From: RUG100 sp050953425
Lineage (GTDB): Bacteria > Bacillota > Clostridia > Peptostreptococcales > Anaerovoracaceae
Assembly: GCA_050953425.1 (NCBI GenBank)
Contig: JBMNMQ010000003.1
Span: forward strand, 248,001-312,000
Length of the DNA: 64,000 nucleotides
Direction: 5' to 3'
This document shows positions 35,221 to 42,782 of the stretch, in pieces. The translations under genes were made by a program, and so were the position numbers. The stretch's first letter is position 1. The number at the start of each line of letters is the position of its first letter. The notes beneath the pieces were generated by a model, which worked only from the letters and a program-made list of their open reading frames with translations, did not search any database and was not told where the DNA came from.

Positions 35221-36494
35221 CGTATTCCTCCGGGGATCATCGCATCGGTGAGGACCAGATCCCTGCACATAATCGATTCGCCTTTCTCGTTCAGGACATC
35301 GACTTCTCTGTTGACGGCACCGGCTTTTTCGAGCAGTTCTTTTCTGCTGTCCGCCCTGATGATATAGCTGGCGGCGCGGTTTCTGCTGTCCATCACCGTA
35401 CCGAACTCCATGCCCGGCGTTTTCATGTAGTGGAAATCGATGATGCGGCCGGCGGCCTTCATCTCCTCCAGCCCGGTAATTTTGCCCAGGATGCCCGGCT
35501 GTGCGTAGATGATGCTGGTTGTGTAGTAGTGTTCCGGCGCATGAAAGCGCACGTCGATCGGGCTGCCTTCGATGCCGGCGACAGCGGCGTCGAGGGCGTC
35601 AAAGCCGGTGATCTCCTTCATCAGGAAATAGCTGAGCGTGCCGCCGATGCGCGGCGCGAATTCGAGCACGCTGACGCTGCTGCCGCGGACGATGGCCTGG
35701 ATGAAGAACGGCGTGTCGTTGAGACCGAAGGCGTCGGCGATGCCGCCGGCGATGCGGTCGATCTCCGCGTCGAGTTCTTCGCCCAGGACGGCGGGGATCA
35801 CGGACCCGAAGGGCTGGATCGCCATTCCTTTGGCCGGCTTTGTCTTCAGCCGGCGTCGCTTCATGATCACATCGGTGACATGCCCGCTGACCATGCAGTC
35901 GACCTGAATTTCAAAGCCGTCGTTGAACTGCTCCACCACGGCCCGTCCTGCCCTGCTCAGCGACAGGGCCTGCTCGACGGCCGGCAGCAGTTCCTCGCGG
36001 CTGTCGACCCGGCGGACGCCCTTGGAGCCGTTGTTGTCCACCGGCTTGACGACGGCCGGATAGACCGGATCCAGCTGCGCCGCTTCCGCGCTGCTGCCGA
36101 CGATGGCGAAGGGCGAGGTCGGGATGCCGTGGTCGGTCATGATCGTTTTCATGCGGCCCTTGTCGGTGACGTTCTTCGCCGTCTCCAGGTCGTACGGCTC
36201 CGGCAGCCCCAGCTGCTCGGACACATAGCAGGCGACGACGTTGGCCTGGTCGACGCAGGGACCGAGAACGATGGCTGCCTGCCGTTCGGCCGCCGTCCTG
36301 AGGACGATGTCACGATCCAGTGTGCTTTCGCAGACGTGCTCATCGGCGTAGTCCCTGGCCGGCGGATTCTTGTAGTAATCGATCAGCACCGTGAAGTAGC
36401 CGCGGCGCTTCAGCTTTTTCAGCAGTTCGATGTGCGGAACCGTGCCGCCGAGGACGACCGCGACCGGCTTCTTTTCGTTGTTCTGTGCACTCAT
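35217..36494 (-). CDS. ATP-grasp ligase
   Basis: A 425-residue ATP-grasp protein. The N-terminal pre-ATP-grasp domain (VAVVLGGTVPHIELLKKLK) is followed by VVKPVDNNGSKGVRRV (nucleotide loop), VVEQFNDGFEIQVDCMV, and metal-binding VLEFAPRIGGTLS, with a C-terminal domain of about 110 residues. Such enzymes join a carboxylate to an amine or thiol through an acyl phosphate. It overlaps both neighbours by one to four bases. Context suggests it couples an acid produced by the operon to an amino compound, possibly an amino sugar. The substrate is unknown. Confidence 0.85.
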   Translation of the reverse strand: MSAQNNEKKPVAVVLGGTVPHIELLKKLKRRGYFTVLIDYYKNPPARDYADEHVCESTLDRDIVLRTAAERQAAIVLGPCVDQANVVACYVSEQLGLPEPYDLETAKNVTDKGRMKTIMTDHGIPTSPFAIVGSSAEAAQLDPVYPAVVKPVDNNGSKGVRRVDSREELLPAVEQALSLSRAGRAVVEQFNDGFEIQVDCMVSGHVTDVIMKRRRLKTKPAKGMAIQPFGSVIPAVLGEELDAEIDRIAGGIADAFGLNDTPFFIQAIVRGSSVSVLEFAPRIGGTLSYFLMKEITGFDALDAAVAGIEGSPIDVRFHAPEHYYTTSIIYAQPGILGKITGLEEMKAAGRIIDFHYMKTPGMEFGTVMDSRNRAASYIIRADSRKELLEKAGAVNREVDVLNEKGESIMCRDLVLTDAMIPGGIR

Positions 36495-37396
36495 CAGTCT
36501 ATGGATCCTTTCGCCGAATAGATGGCATCCGGATAGTATTCATCCACTACTCTCTTGACCAGCATGACCTGCTTGGCTCTCGCTCTGGCGTCGGAAGCGG
36601 TGGTGTCCCAGCTGTGATTTTTGGCGACGGAGCCGCCGGTTTTCAGGTAGATCGGCGCCGCCACCCGGATCATCTCGGGCACCTCATAGTGGCGGATGAA
36701 GCCGCCGGAAGAGAGGGGATTTTCGGTATGAAGATCGAGCGGGATGTCGATGGTCTGCCGGATGGCGGCGAGCATCTGCATCTGGATGTCTCTGATCGGG
36801 TTCAGCGAGTCGGCGCCGATCGATTCCATCAGCCTGGCAGAGCAGGGGTTGCCGTGGCCGGCATGGGCGGACAGCTTGAAACGGCAGTCGGCGGGGATGT
36901 AGCCCTTCTTTCGCGCTTCATTCAGCACCCACAGGCAGCCTTCGTCATACATGATGAAATGCCGGCAGCCCAGGCGGGCGGCGCGGCGCACTTCTTCAAT
37001 GGCGCGGACGATCTGCTCCTGCCCCCGGAGGCGGTAGCCGATGCGCTTTCCCTCTTCGGTGTGCACCGTGGCGCTGGTGTCGTTGGTCGCCCGCGGCCCG
37101 ATCGCCAGCACCAGCTGTACCTGATATCTGTCGGCCAGTTCCACCATCTGCTCGATTTCGTCGTCCATCAGCATCATGACGCCGCGGGTCTGGGTGACGC
37201 GGTGAATATAAAAGCCGTATTCCTCAATGGTCTCCAGCAGCGCCCGCATGGCCGCCGGCCCCTGGATTCCCGGAACCTCAAAGCGGTACTGGGCGCCGTC
37301 CGGAAAGCGCTTTGCGGAATCGGGCAGGGAATACAGATCTCCGCCCGGCATGTTCAGCGACTCTAAAAAGTCTCTTGTGTCTTTCATTCCTTTCAT
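36494..37396 (-). CDS. TIM-barrel protein of unknown function (U32-like annotation family)
   Basis: A 300-residue protein with alternating beta/alpha pattern: QYRFEVPGIQGPAAMRALL, GFYIHRVTQTRGVMMLMDDE, VQLVLAIGPRATND, RHFIMYDEGCLW, FKLSAHAGHGNPCSARLME, IPLDLHTENP, IRVAAPIYLKTGG. I recall similar proteins being annotated U32-family peptidase-like, but the U32 signature is not evident. Conserved-looking His, Asp, Glu and Lys residues suggest an enzyme. It lies six bases after MmgE/PrpD and overlaps ATP-grasp by one base. ATG 37396 has GGAG nine bases upstream. Function not assigned. Confidence 0.65.
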   Translation of the reverse strand: MKGMKDTRDFLESLNMPGGDLYSLPDSAKRFPDGAQYRFEVPGIQGPAAMRALLETIEEYGFYIHRVTQTRGVMMLMDDEIEQMVELADRYQVQLVLAIGPRATNDTSATVHTEEGKRIGYRLRGQEQIVRAIEEVRRAARLGCRHFIMYDEGCLWVLNEARKKGYIPADCRFKLSAHAGHGNPCSARLMESIGADSLNPIRDIQMQMLAAIRQTIDIPLDLHTENPLSSGGFIRHYEVPEMIRVAAPIYLKTGGSVAKNHSWDTTASDARARAKQVMLVKRVVDEYYPDAIYSAKGSID

Positions 37397-37402
37397 AATG
37401 GT

Positions 37403-38794
37403 TTACTCCGTTCTTCTGCTGAAGGCATTCAGCGTCTCATATAGATGTGTATGGTGATCGTCGAATTCGTGTACGTCCTCGATCAGGCTGCGGATCTGTC
37501 CGGCGGGAAAGCCGGCTTCCCGCAGCAGGCCGGTCGTTTTGCTCTCGATTTCGGCCGGCGTCAGCGGCAGCTCCGGTTCTCCCTTGGGCAGCGGAACCCG
37601 GTGCTCATAGACGGTGCCGTCGTCCATCACGATGCGGAGCGAGGCGCCGCGCTGGTCGGGCAGGGCGCGGGTCATGTCCGGATCCTCGGTCACGACGGTG
37701 CGGTCGCACAGTCTGCGCAGGGCGCGGCTGTCCAGATGCTCCGGCGCATAAGCCGCCTGCGAGAGCGTTCCCAGCGTCAGCGCGCAGGCCACCGCGTAGG
37801 GGATGCTCAGCCTGGCGGCACTGGCATTGTCAAAGTCGGTGTGGTCATGTCCCTTGATGGCGAGACGGTGCGTCCGTACCAGGATGCGCTCGATGTGTTC
37901 CGGATCCGGCGCGTGCTCGGCGGCGATGGCGAAGGCGCAGTCCGCCGGCGGGTGGGCGTGCCGGCAGGCGGCATACAGCTTGCGGTAGATGCTCTCGATC
38001 ATCGGCGGACAGGAATCGTCGGCGGCAAAGTATTCGAGCTTTGGGTTTTCCGCGTACAGTTCGAGAAAGCCGCGGTCGCCGCCGATGGCATCGTCGGGGC
38101 ATTCCAGTTCCAGACGGCCGATCTGCGCGGACAGGACACCCGCTGCCGCCGCCCGGCCCAGGTTGACCGGCTTCATCTCCGATCTGTCGTCCTGCAGCGC
38201 CAGCGTCCCGCCGGTGTTCGTCACGGCTGCGCTCAGCGTTCTCTTCAGCTGCTGCCGATCATAGCCGGCCGCACAGGCGCAGGCCGCGGCGGCGCCGAGC
38301 GTGCCGCAGGTGGCGCTGGTATGATAGCCCTTGACTTTGTGTGACGGCTGCACCGCGCAGGCCAGGCGCAGCGTGGTTTCGTAGCCGACGAGGATAGCCT
38401 GCAGCACGCGGCCGCCGGGGATGTGTTCGGCCGCTGCAATCGGCAGTACGGCGCTGAGAACCGGCACGCCGGCGTGGCACATGCCGCGCCGGTGTCCGTC
38501 ATCCAGTTCCAGACAGTGTCCGTTGAAGCCGTTGAGGAATGCCGCCGCGGTGAGCGAGGTGCGGCTCGCAAGACCGAGGGGCAGAAAGCTGCCGGCGTCG
38601 AACGGCGACCCGTCCGCGCTCTGTTCCTGCAGCACGCCTCCGGGACGCCGGCTGGCTGCGGCGCCGGCGAGGCAGACGCCGAGGTAGTCGAGCAGACTCA
38701 GCCGTGCCTGTTCCAGATCATCGGCGGTGATTTTCTCCGTCAGCAGGCGGTCGAGCGACGTGATTAAATTGTCTGCAGCGCTGCATTTTTTCAT
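37403..38794 (-). CDS. MmgE/PrpD-family dehydratase/isomerase
   Basis: A 463-residue protein of the MmgE/PrpD fold. It has LLDYLGVCLAGAAAS near residue 35, AAFLNGFNGHCLELDDGHRRGMCHAG near 90-115 (the family's HxLDfDD-like box), GYHTSATCGTLGAAAACA near 155, and a helical C-terminal domain. Members include 2-methylcitrate dehydratase and iminodisuccinate epimerase. ATG 38794 overlaps the GT2 stop (ATGA). In this operon it may dehydrate or isomerise a tricarboxylic or dicarboxylic intermediate. Confidence 0.85.
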   Translation of the reverse strand: MKKCSAADNLITSLDRLLTEKITADDLEQARLSLLDYLGVCLAGAAASRRPGGVLQEQSADGSPFDAGSFLPLGLASRTSLTAAAFLNGFNGHCLELDDGHRRGMCHAGVPVLSAVLPIAAAEHIPGGRVLQAILVGYETTLRLACAVQPSHKVKGYHTSATCGTLGAAAACACAAGYDRQQLKRTLSAAVTNTGGTLALQDDRSEMKPVNLGRAAAAGVLSAQIGRLELECPDDAIGGDRGFLELYAENPKLEYFAADDSCPPMIESIYRKLYAACRHAHPPADCAFAIAAEHAPDPEHIERILVRTHRLAIKGHDHTDFDNASAARLSIPYAVACALTLGTLSQAAYAPEHLDSRALRRLCDRTVVTEDPDMTRALPDQRGASLRIVMDDGTVYEHRVPLPKGEPELPLTPAEIESKTTGLLREAGFPAGQIRSLIEDVHEFDDHHTHLYETLNAFSRRTE

Positions 38795-39753
38795 GGCGTT
38801 TTTTCTGTATCCTCCTCGCGTGCGGGGAATTCGCCGTTGAGCACTTCGCCGACGACGTACTGCGGTTTGTTGGACAGCGTCATGTAGATCCGTCCGATAT
38901 ATTCACCGATCAGGCCCAGAATCAGCATGATCATGCCGCCGACGAACAGCAGGATGGAGATCGTGGAAGCATAGCCGGCCAGCATCTCCGGGTGCAGGAT
39001 TTTGCGCACGATCGTGACGATGCCGAATACAAAGCCGATCAGTGCCGTCAGGACTCCCAGAAAACTGGCGATGCGCAGCGGCGCCATGGAAAAGTTGGTC
39101 AGCGTGTTCATCGACTGCGAGACCAGGCGGCGGAAGCTGTAGCCGGATTCGCCGCTGTGCCGCGAGCGGTGCTCGACATCGATGTTGGCCAGTTTGTCGG
39201 TTACGCACTGCAGGTACGCGCCGGCGGACGGAAACGGACTCCTGTAATTCTTGATGGCGTCGATGACCACTCTGCTCCAGGCCGCAAACGAAGAGGTGGT
39301 GACGTCCTTCGGCTTGGTGCCGGTCGCCCGCATCAGCTTGTTGTAGAAATTGCTGGTAACCCGCTTCATCCATTTGTGTGTGGTTTTGGGGAACTTGGCG
39401 TAGACGATATCATAGCCCTCGCGGATTTTATCGATCATGCGGAAGATTGCTTCCGGGGGATGCTGGCCGTCGTCGTCCATGAAGACGAGGGCGTCGCCGT
39501 CGGCGTGGTTGGCCGCCGCCAGCCGGGCGCAGGGCTGTCCCTGGTTCTTGGTCAGGTTGATGCCCTTGATTTTCGGATCCGCCGCGCACAGTCTGCGAAT
39601 CACGCCGAACGTGTCGTCGGGCGATCCGTCGTTGACGAGCACCAGCTGGTAGTCGTGTTCGGGGTGTTTGGCGAATTCCTCCTTGATCTCATTGACGACC
39701 CATTCCAGGTTGTTTTCCGATCGATAACAGGGTATACAGATCGATATCAGCAT
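38791..39753 (-). CDS. GT2 glycosyltransferase with C-terminal membrane helices
   Basis: A 320-residue GT-A enzyme. LISICIPCYRSENNLEWVV is the start, VNDGSPDDT binds the nucleotide sugar, and FMDDDGQHPPE is the DxD metal motif. Two hydrophobic segments near 225-250 and 265-290 anchor it, as in polyprenyl-phosphate sugar synthases (DPM1/GtrB/ArnC type). ATG 39753 follows AAGGAG. The longer frame to 39783 overlaps the previous gene without need. It probably loads a sugar onto undecaprenyl phosphate or extends a lipid-linked glycan. Confidence 0.88.
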   Translation of the reverse strand: MLISICIPCYRSENNLEWVVNEIKEEFAKHPEHDYQLVLVNDGSPDDTFGVIRRLCAADPKIKGINLTKNQGQPCARLAAANHADGDALVFMDDDGQHPPEAIFRMIDKIREGYDIVYAKFPKTTHKWMKRVTSNFYNKLMRATGTKPKDVTTSSFAAWSRVVIDAIKNYRSPFPSAGAYLQCVTDKLANIDVEHRSRHSGESGYSFRRLVSQSMNTLTNFSMAPLRIASFLGVLTALIGFVFGIVTIVRKILHPEMLAGYASTISILLFVGGMIMLILGLIGEYIGRIYMTLSNKPQYVVGEVLNGEFPAREEDTEKTP

Positions 39754-39764
39754 TGTTGTTCTCC

Positions 39765-40739
39765 TTACAGATCGTATCTGCACTGCTGGATGTCCTGCAG
39801 ATTGCCGTGTTCAAAATTCCATATACTGCCGAAGGCGCCGTCCATCATGCGCGTGAAGGACTCCCGGGTCACGCCGCCGATATGCGGCGAAACATACGCG
39901 TTCTCCAGCTGCAGCAGGAGATGATCGGCGGGGACGGGTTCTTCCTCGAAGACATCGAGGGCAGCCGCCCGAATCGCGCCGCTCCGCAGCGCCGCCGCCA
40001 GGGCGTTCTGATCGATCAGGCCGCCGCGCGCGGTGTTGATCAGCACCGCATCGCTGCGCATCTGCCGCAGCGCGTCGGCGTCGATCAGATGCCGGGTCGC
40101 GTCGGTCAGCGGGCAGTGCAGGGAGATGACCTGCGATTCTCTGAGCAGCCGTTCCCGCTCGAGCCAGACAAGACCCAGTTCCCGCTCTGCCTCTTCGCTG
40201 CGCCGGACATCGTGGTAGCCGACCTCCGCGCCCATTGCCCGCAGCATGGCCGCGGTGCGGCGGCCGATTCTGCCCAGGCCGATGAGGCCGACCCTTCTGC
40301 CGCGGATCTCGTGTGTCCGGATCCCGTTCGCCTGCTTTTTCCACGTCCCCGCCTTCAGCTCGCTGTTGACGGCCGGATAGCGGCGCAGGCAGCTGAGCAT
40401 GAGCAGGACAGTGTATTCGGCAACGCTCTGCGCGTTGACGCCGGCGTTGATATAGAGCGGCAGGGCGCGGCGCCGAAGGGCGTCGAGGTCGATCATGTCG
40501 ATGCCGACGCCGGTTCTCTGCACCATCTGCAGCCGCTCTGCGCGGCCGATCAGTTCTTCGTTGATTTTCTGTCTCCCGCTGACCAGCAGGTAATCGGCGC
40601 GGGGAGCCAGCATCAGCAGGCTGTCCCGCCTGGCGTCCGCCGGCCAGAGCAGCTCAAATTCGTCCGGGCAGGCGGCTCGGACGATCTGCAGCGGCCCCTC
40701 GTCGTAGCAGTTGGTCAGCAGAATCACCTTCTTATGCAT
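39765..40739 (-). CDS. D-isomer-specific 2-hydroxyacid dehydrogenase
   Basis: A 324-residue NAD-dependent enzyme with the Rossmann loop VGLIGLGRIGRR and the three catalytic residues of the family: Arg in NTARGGLID, Glu in DVFEEEP, and His in SPHIGGV. The length and order match phosphoglycerate-dehydrogenase-like enzymes without an ACT domain. It overlaps the acyltransferase stop by eight bases. It interconverts a 2-hydroxy and a 2-keto acid. Its presence among hydratase and lyase genes suggests a dedicated hydroxyacid pathway, not serine synthesis. Confidence 0.88.
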   Translation of the reverse strand: MHKKVILLTNCYDEGPLQIVRAACPDEFELLWPADARRDSLLMLAPRADYLLVSGRQKINEELIGRAERLQMVQRTGVGIDMIDLDALRRRALPLYINAGVNAQSVAEYTVLLMLSCLRRYPAVNSELKAGTWKKQANGIRTHEIRGRRVGLIGLGRIGRRTAAMLRAMGAEVGYHDVRRSEEAERELGLVWLERERLLRESQVISLHCPLTDATRHLIDADALRQMRSDAVLINTARGGLIDQNALAAALRSGAIRAAALDVFEEEPVPADHLLLQLENAYVSPHIGGVTRESFTRMMDGAFGSIWNFEHGNLQDIQQCRYDL

Positions 40740-41469
40740 GGCTCTGCTTCCTCAGTTCGGCCGAGATCGCTTCCATCTGCTCGAGAATCTCCTCATCGAG
40801 ATCGTTCTGCAGCAGAGGCACGTTTGCTCTGATCACGTCCCGCGGCCAGTCCCACCATCTGATCTTTTCCAGCCGCTCGATCGTGCGGTCGTCAAAGCGC
40901 ATTTTTCTGGTCACCGCGGGAACGCCGGCGACGATCGCGTAGGGCTCGACGTCCCTGGTGACGACGGCGCCGGCGGCAATGACGGCACCGTCGCCGATGT
41001 GCACTTTGCGCAGAATGTTGGCACCGGAAGCGATCCAGACGTCGCTGCCGATCCCGCATCGCGGGTATTCAAAGGTGCGCACGCCGTCGGGCGGAGCAAA
41101 GAATTCGTTCCACCAGAACGGGTTGAAGGTGGATGCACTCCTGTAGTTGTGGTCGGTTCCGCCGATACTGACGTTCCACGAGATCGAGCAGAATTTGCCG
41201 ATGTCGGCGTCGCGGATCGTGGTGTTGTGATTGGTGTGGCTGGCGAAATCCATGTGCACGTTGAGCATCTGGTTGCGCCGGTTGATGCGATTGGATTCCT
41301 GCAGTTCGCAGTGGAGAAGGCTGGACTGATCGCCGATGGTGCAGTCGGGACCGATGATCGAGTCGCTGACCTTGGCGTCCCGGTATACCCGAGTGTCCTC
41401 CTGCATGCGGGTGCGGAGTATCTGTGCCCCGTTCTTCTCCTGCTGTTTTTCAATGTATATGCTTCCCAT
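40732..41469 (-). CDS. Left-handed beta-helix acyltransferase (CatB/xenobiotic type)
   Basis: About 245 residues from ATG 41469, chosen because GAGGA lies just upstream. The frame extends to 41592 but the extra part is low-complexity. Hexapeptide repeats run through the middle (KVSDSIIGPDCTIGDQSSL, DADIGKFCSISWNVSIGG, IGSDVWIASGANILRKVHIG, IAAGAVVTRDVEPYAIVAGVPA). The HNTTI and GGTDHN segments offer the usual catalytic His. It would acetylate or acylate a sugar amine or hydroxyl. It is the first gene of the minus-strand operon. Confidence 0.82.
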   Translation of the reverse strand: MGSIYIEKQQEKNGAQILRTRMQEDTRVYRDAKVSDSIIGPDCTIGDQSSLLHCELQESNRINRRNQMLNVHMDFASHTNHNTTIRDADIGKFCSISWNVSIGGTDHNYRSASTFNPFWWNEFFAPPDGVRTFEYPRCGIGSDVWIASGANILRKVHIGDGAVIAAGAVVTRDVEPYAIVAGVPAVTRKMRFDDRTIERLEKIRWWDWPRDVIRANVPLLQNDLDEEILEQMEAISAELRKQSHA

Positions 41470-41763
41470 CGAATCCTCTGTCCCCCCTGCGGCTGCCGCC
41501 GGCACATAAAGCGGCCGGGCAGCCCGGCGGCCGCACTGCCCGGATGCGTTCCTCCGGTGCGGAGCCGCCGCAAAAATTTCTGCTTTCGACATTATATCAG
41601 AAAAACAGCCTGATTGCAGTGAAATACGAGAATTTTGCCCGAAGTCGGCGCGGAATTGTCCCGCAGTGCGGCGGCTGCACGGAACAGCCGCGCGGCCGCC
41701 GCGCCGGGAGGGTGTCCGGCAGTCGGGGTGCTGCCGGCGGCGGCTGGCGGTGCGAACCGCCGA

Positions 41764-41845
41764 AATGCGGCAAAAGCCGCGGCCTTTACCGCATTTTTAC
41801 ATTATTTTGCCGCATTGGTATAGCTTTGGACGCCTGTTTTATGAT
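41764..41845. promoter_or_regulatory. 12-bp inverted repeat and promoter in the divergent region
   Basis: AATGCGGCAAAA (41764-41775) and TTTTGCCGCATT (41805-41816) are perfect complements 29 bases apart, with a related TTTACCGCATT between them. The right arm overlaps a possible -35 (TTGGTA, 41815-41820) with a TATGAT -10 at 41840-41845, spacing 19. It lies between the divergent minus operon and the alpha-subunit gene, so it could control both. A stem-loop in a transcript is the alternative. Confidence 0.45.
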
Positions 41846-41916
41846 AAAATAACCAAATAGTACGGTCTGTTAATGATCACTGAAATCTGCAGGAAACTTT
41901 TAGACAAGGCATTACC

Positions 41917-42768
41917 GTGAACAGAGAAGATATCATCGAGAAAACAAAAGAGACGCTGCTCAGAGCGGCATCGACGTTCCGCTCCGATCAGATTGAGGCC
42001 TACCGGCGTGCGATGGACGCAGAGAGCAATGACCGGGCCGGATGGGTTCTGGAAACGATTCTGGAGAATGCGCGCACCGCAGAACAGAACTGCGGCCCGC
42101 TCTGCGACGACACCGGCATTCCCCACCTTCTGCTGGAACTCGGCAGGGGCGGGAGCATCAGCCGCGAGCTGATCGACGCGATACGGGAGGGCGTCGCGCT
42201 CGGCCTCCGGCAGCTGCCCGGCAGACCGATGGCCGTCATGGGCGACGACCGTCATCGGCTCGACCAGTCGGACGGGCTGAGTGAAGACCCGGCCGACATG
42301 GTGCCGGCGCCGCTGATGATCTGCGAGACCGAAGACCCCGTTGTCCGGCTGACGATTCTGATGCAGGGCGGCGGACCCGAGATTCGCTCCAACACATACC
42401 GGGTTTTTCATAAGCACAGCGTCGATGTGATCCTGCATCAAATCGTCGAATGGGCTTCCGCGGCCACCGCAAAGCTCGGCTGCACGCCGAGTACGCTGGC
42501 TGTCGGCATCGGCCGGTCGCATTACGAGGCTTCCTCTCTGATGCTGCAGGCGATGGCCGGCGGCAGTCTCGATGTGCAGAGCGATCTGGAAAAGGAAATT
42601 ACGACAAGGGTCAATCAGACCGGCACCGGCCCTCTGGGACTGGGCGGCGGCACGACCGTTCTGGGCACGTTCCTCAGGGTCGGTCCGCAGCGCGCCAGCG
42701 GCGTGCGCATTGTATGTCTGCGCCCGTGCTGCTGCTTTGAGCCGCGCCGTGCCAGTGTGGAGTTATAG
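41917..42768 (+). CDS. Class I fumarase/tartrate dehydratase-type alpha subunit
   Basis: A 283-residue protein of the iron-sulfur hydro-lyase alpha family. It shows cluster-ligand Cys in CGPLCDDTGIPH, GGGPEIRSNTYRVFHKHS, a CTPSTLAVGIGR region, TTRVNQTGTGPLGLGGGTTVLG, and the typical CLRPCCCFEPRRA end. Start GTG 41917 has AAGG seven bases upstream. It pairs logically with the beta subunit at 33487, about 8 kb away across the minus operon. The expected reaction is reversible hydration of a dicarboxylate. It is 14 bases before the membrane protein at 42783. Confidence 0.88.
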   Translation: MNREDIIEKTKETLLRAASTFRSDQIEAYRRAMDAESNDRAGWVLETILENARTAEQNCGPLCDDTGIPHLLLELGRGGSISRELIDAIREGVALGLRQLPGRPMAVMGDDRHRLDQSDGLSEDPADMVPAPLMICETEDPVVRLTILMQGGGPEIRSNTYRVFHKHSVDVILHQIVEWASAATAKLGCTPSTLAVGIGRSHYEASSLMLQAMAGGSLDVQSDLEKEITTRVNQTGTGPLGLGGGTTVLGTFLRVGPQRASGVRIVCLRPCCCFEPRRASVEL

Positions 42769-42782
42769 CGAAAATTGCCGAG

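Noticed and set aside
36494..37396. PEP mutase for phosphonate synthesis
   Set aside because: The EDKxxxKxxS active-site motif of PEP mutase is not present, and no phosphonopyruvate decarboxylase is nearby.
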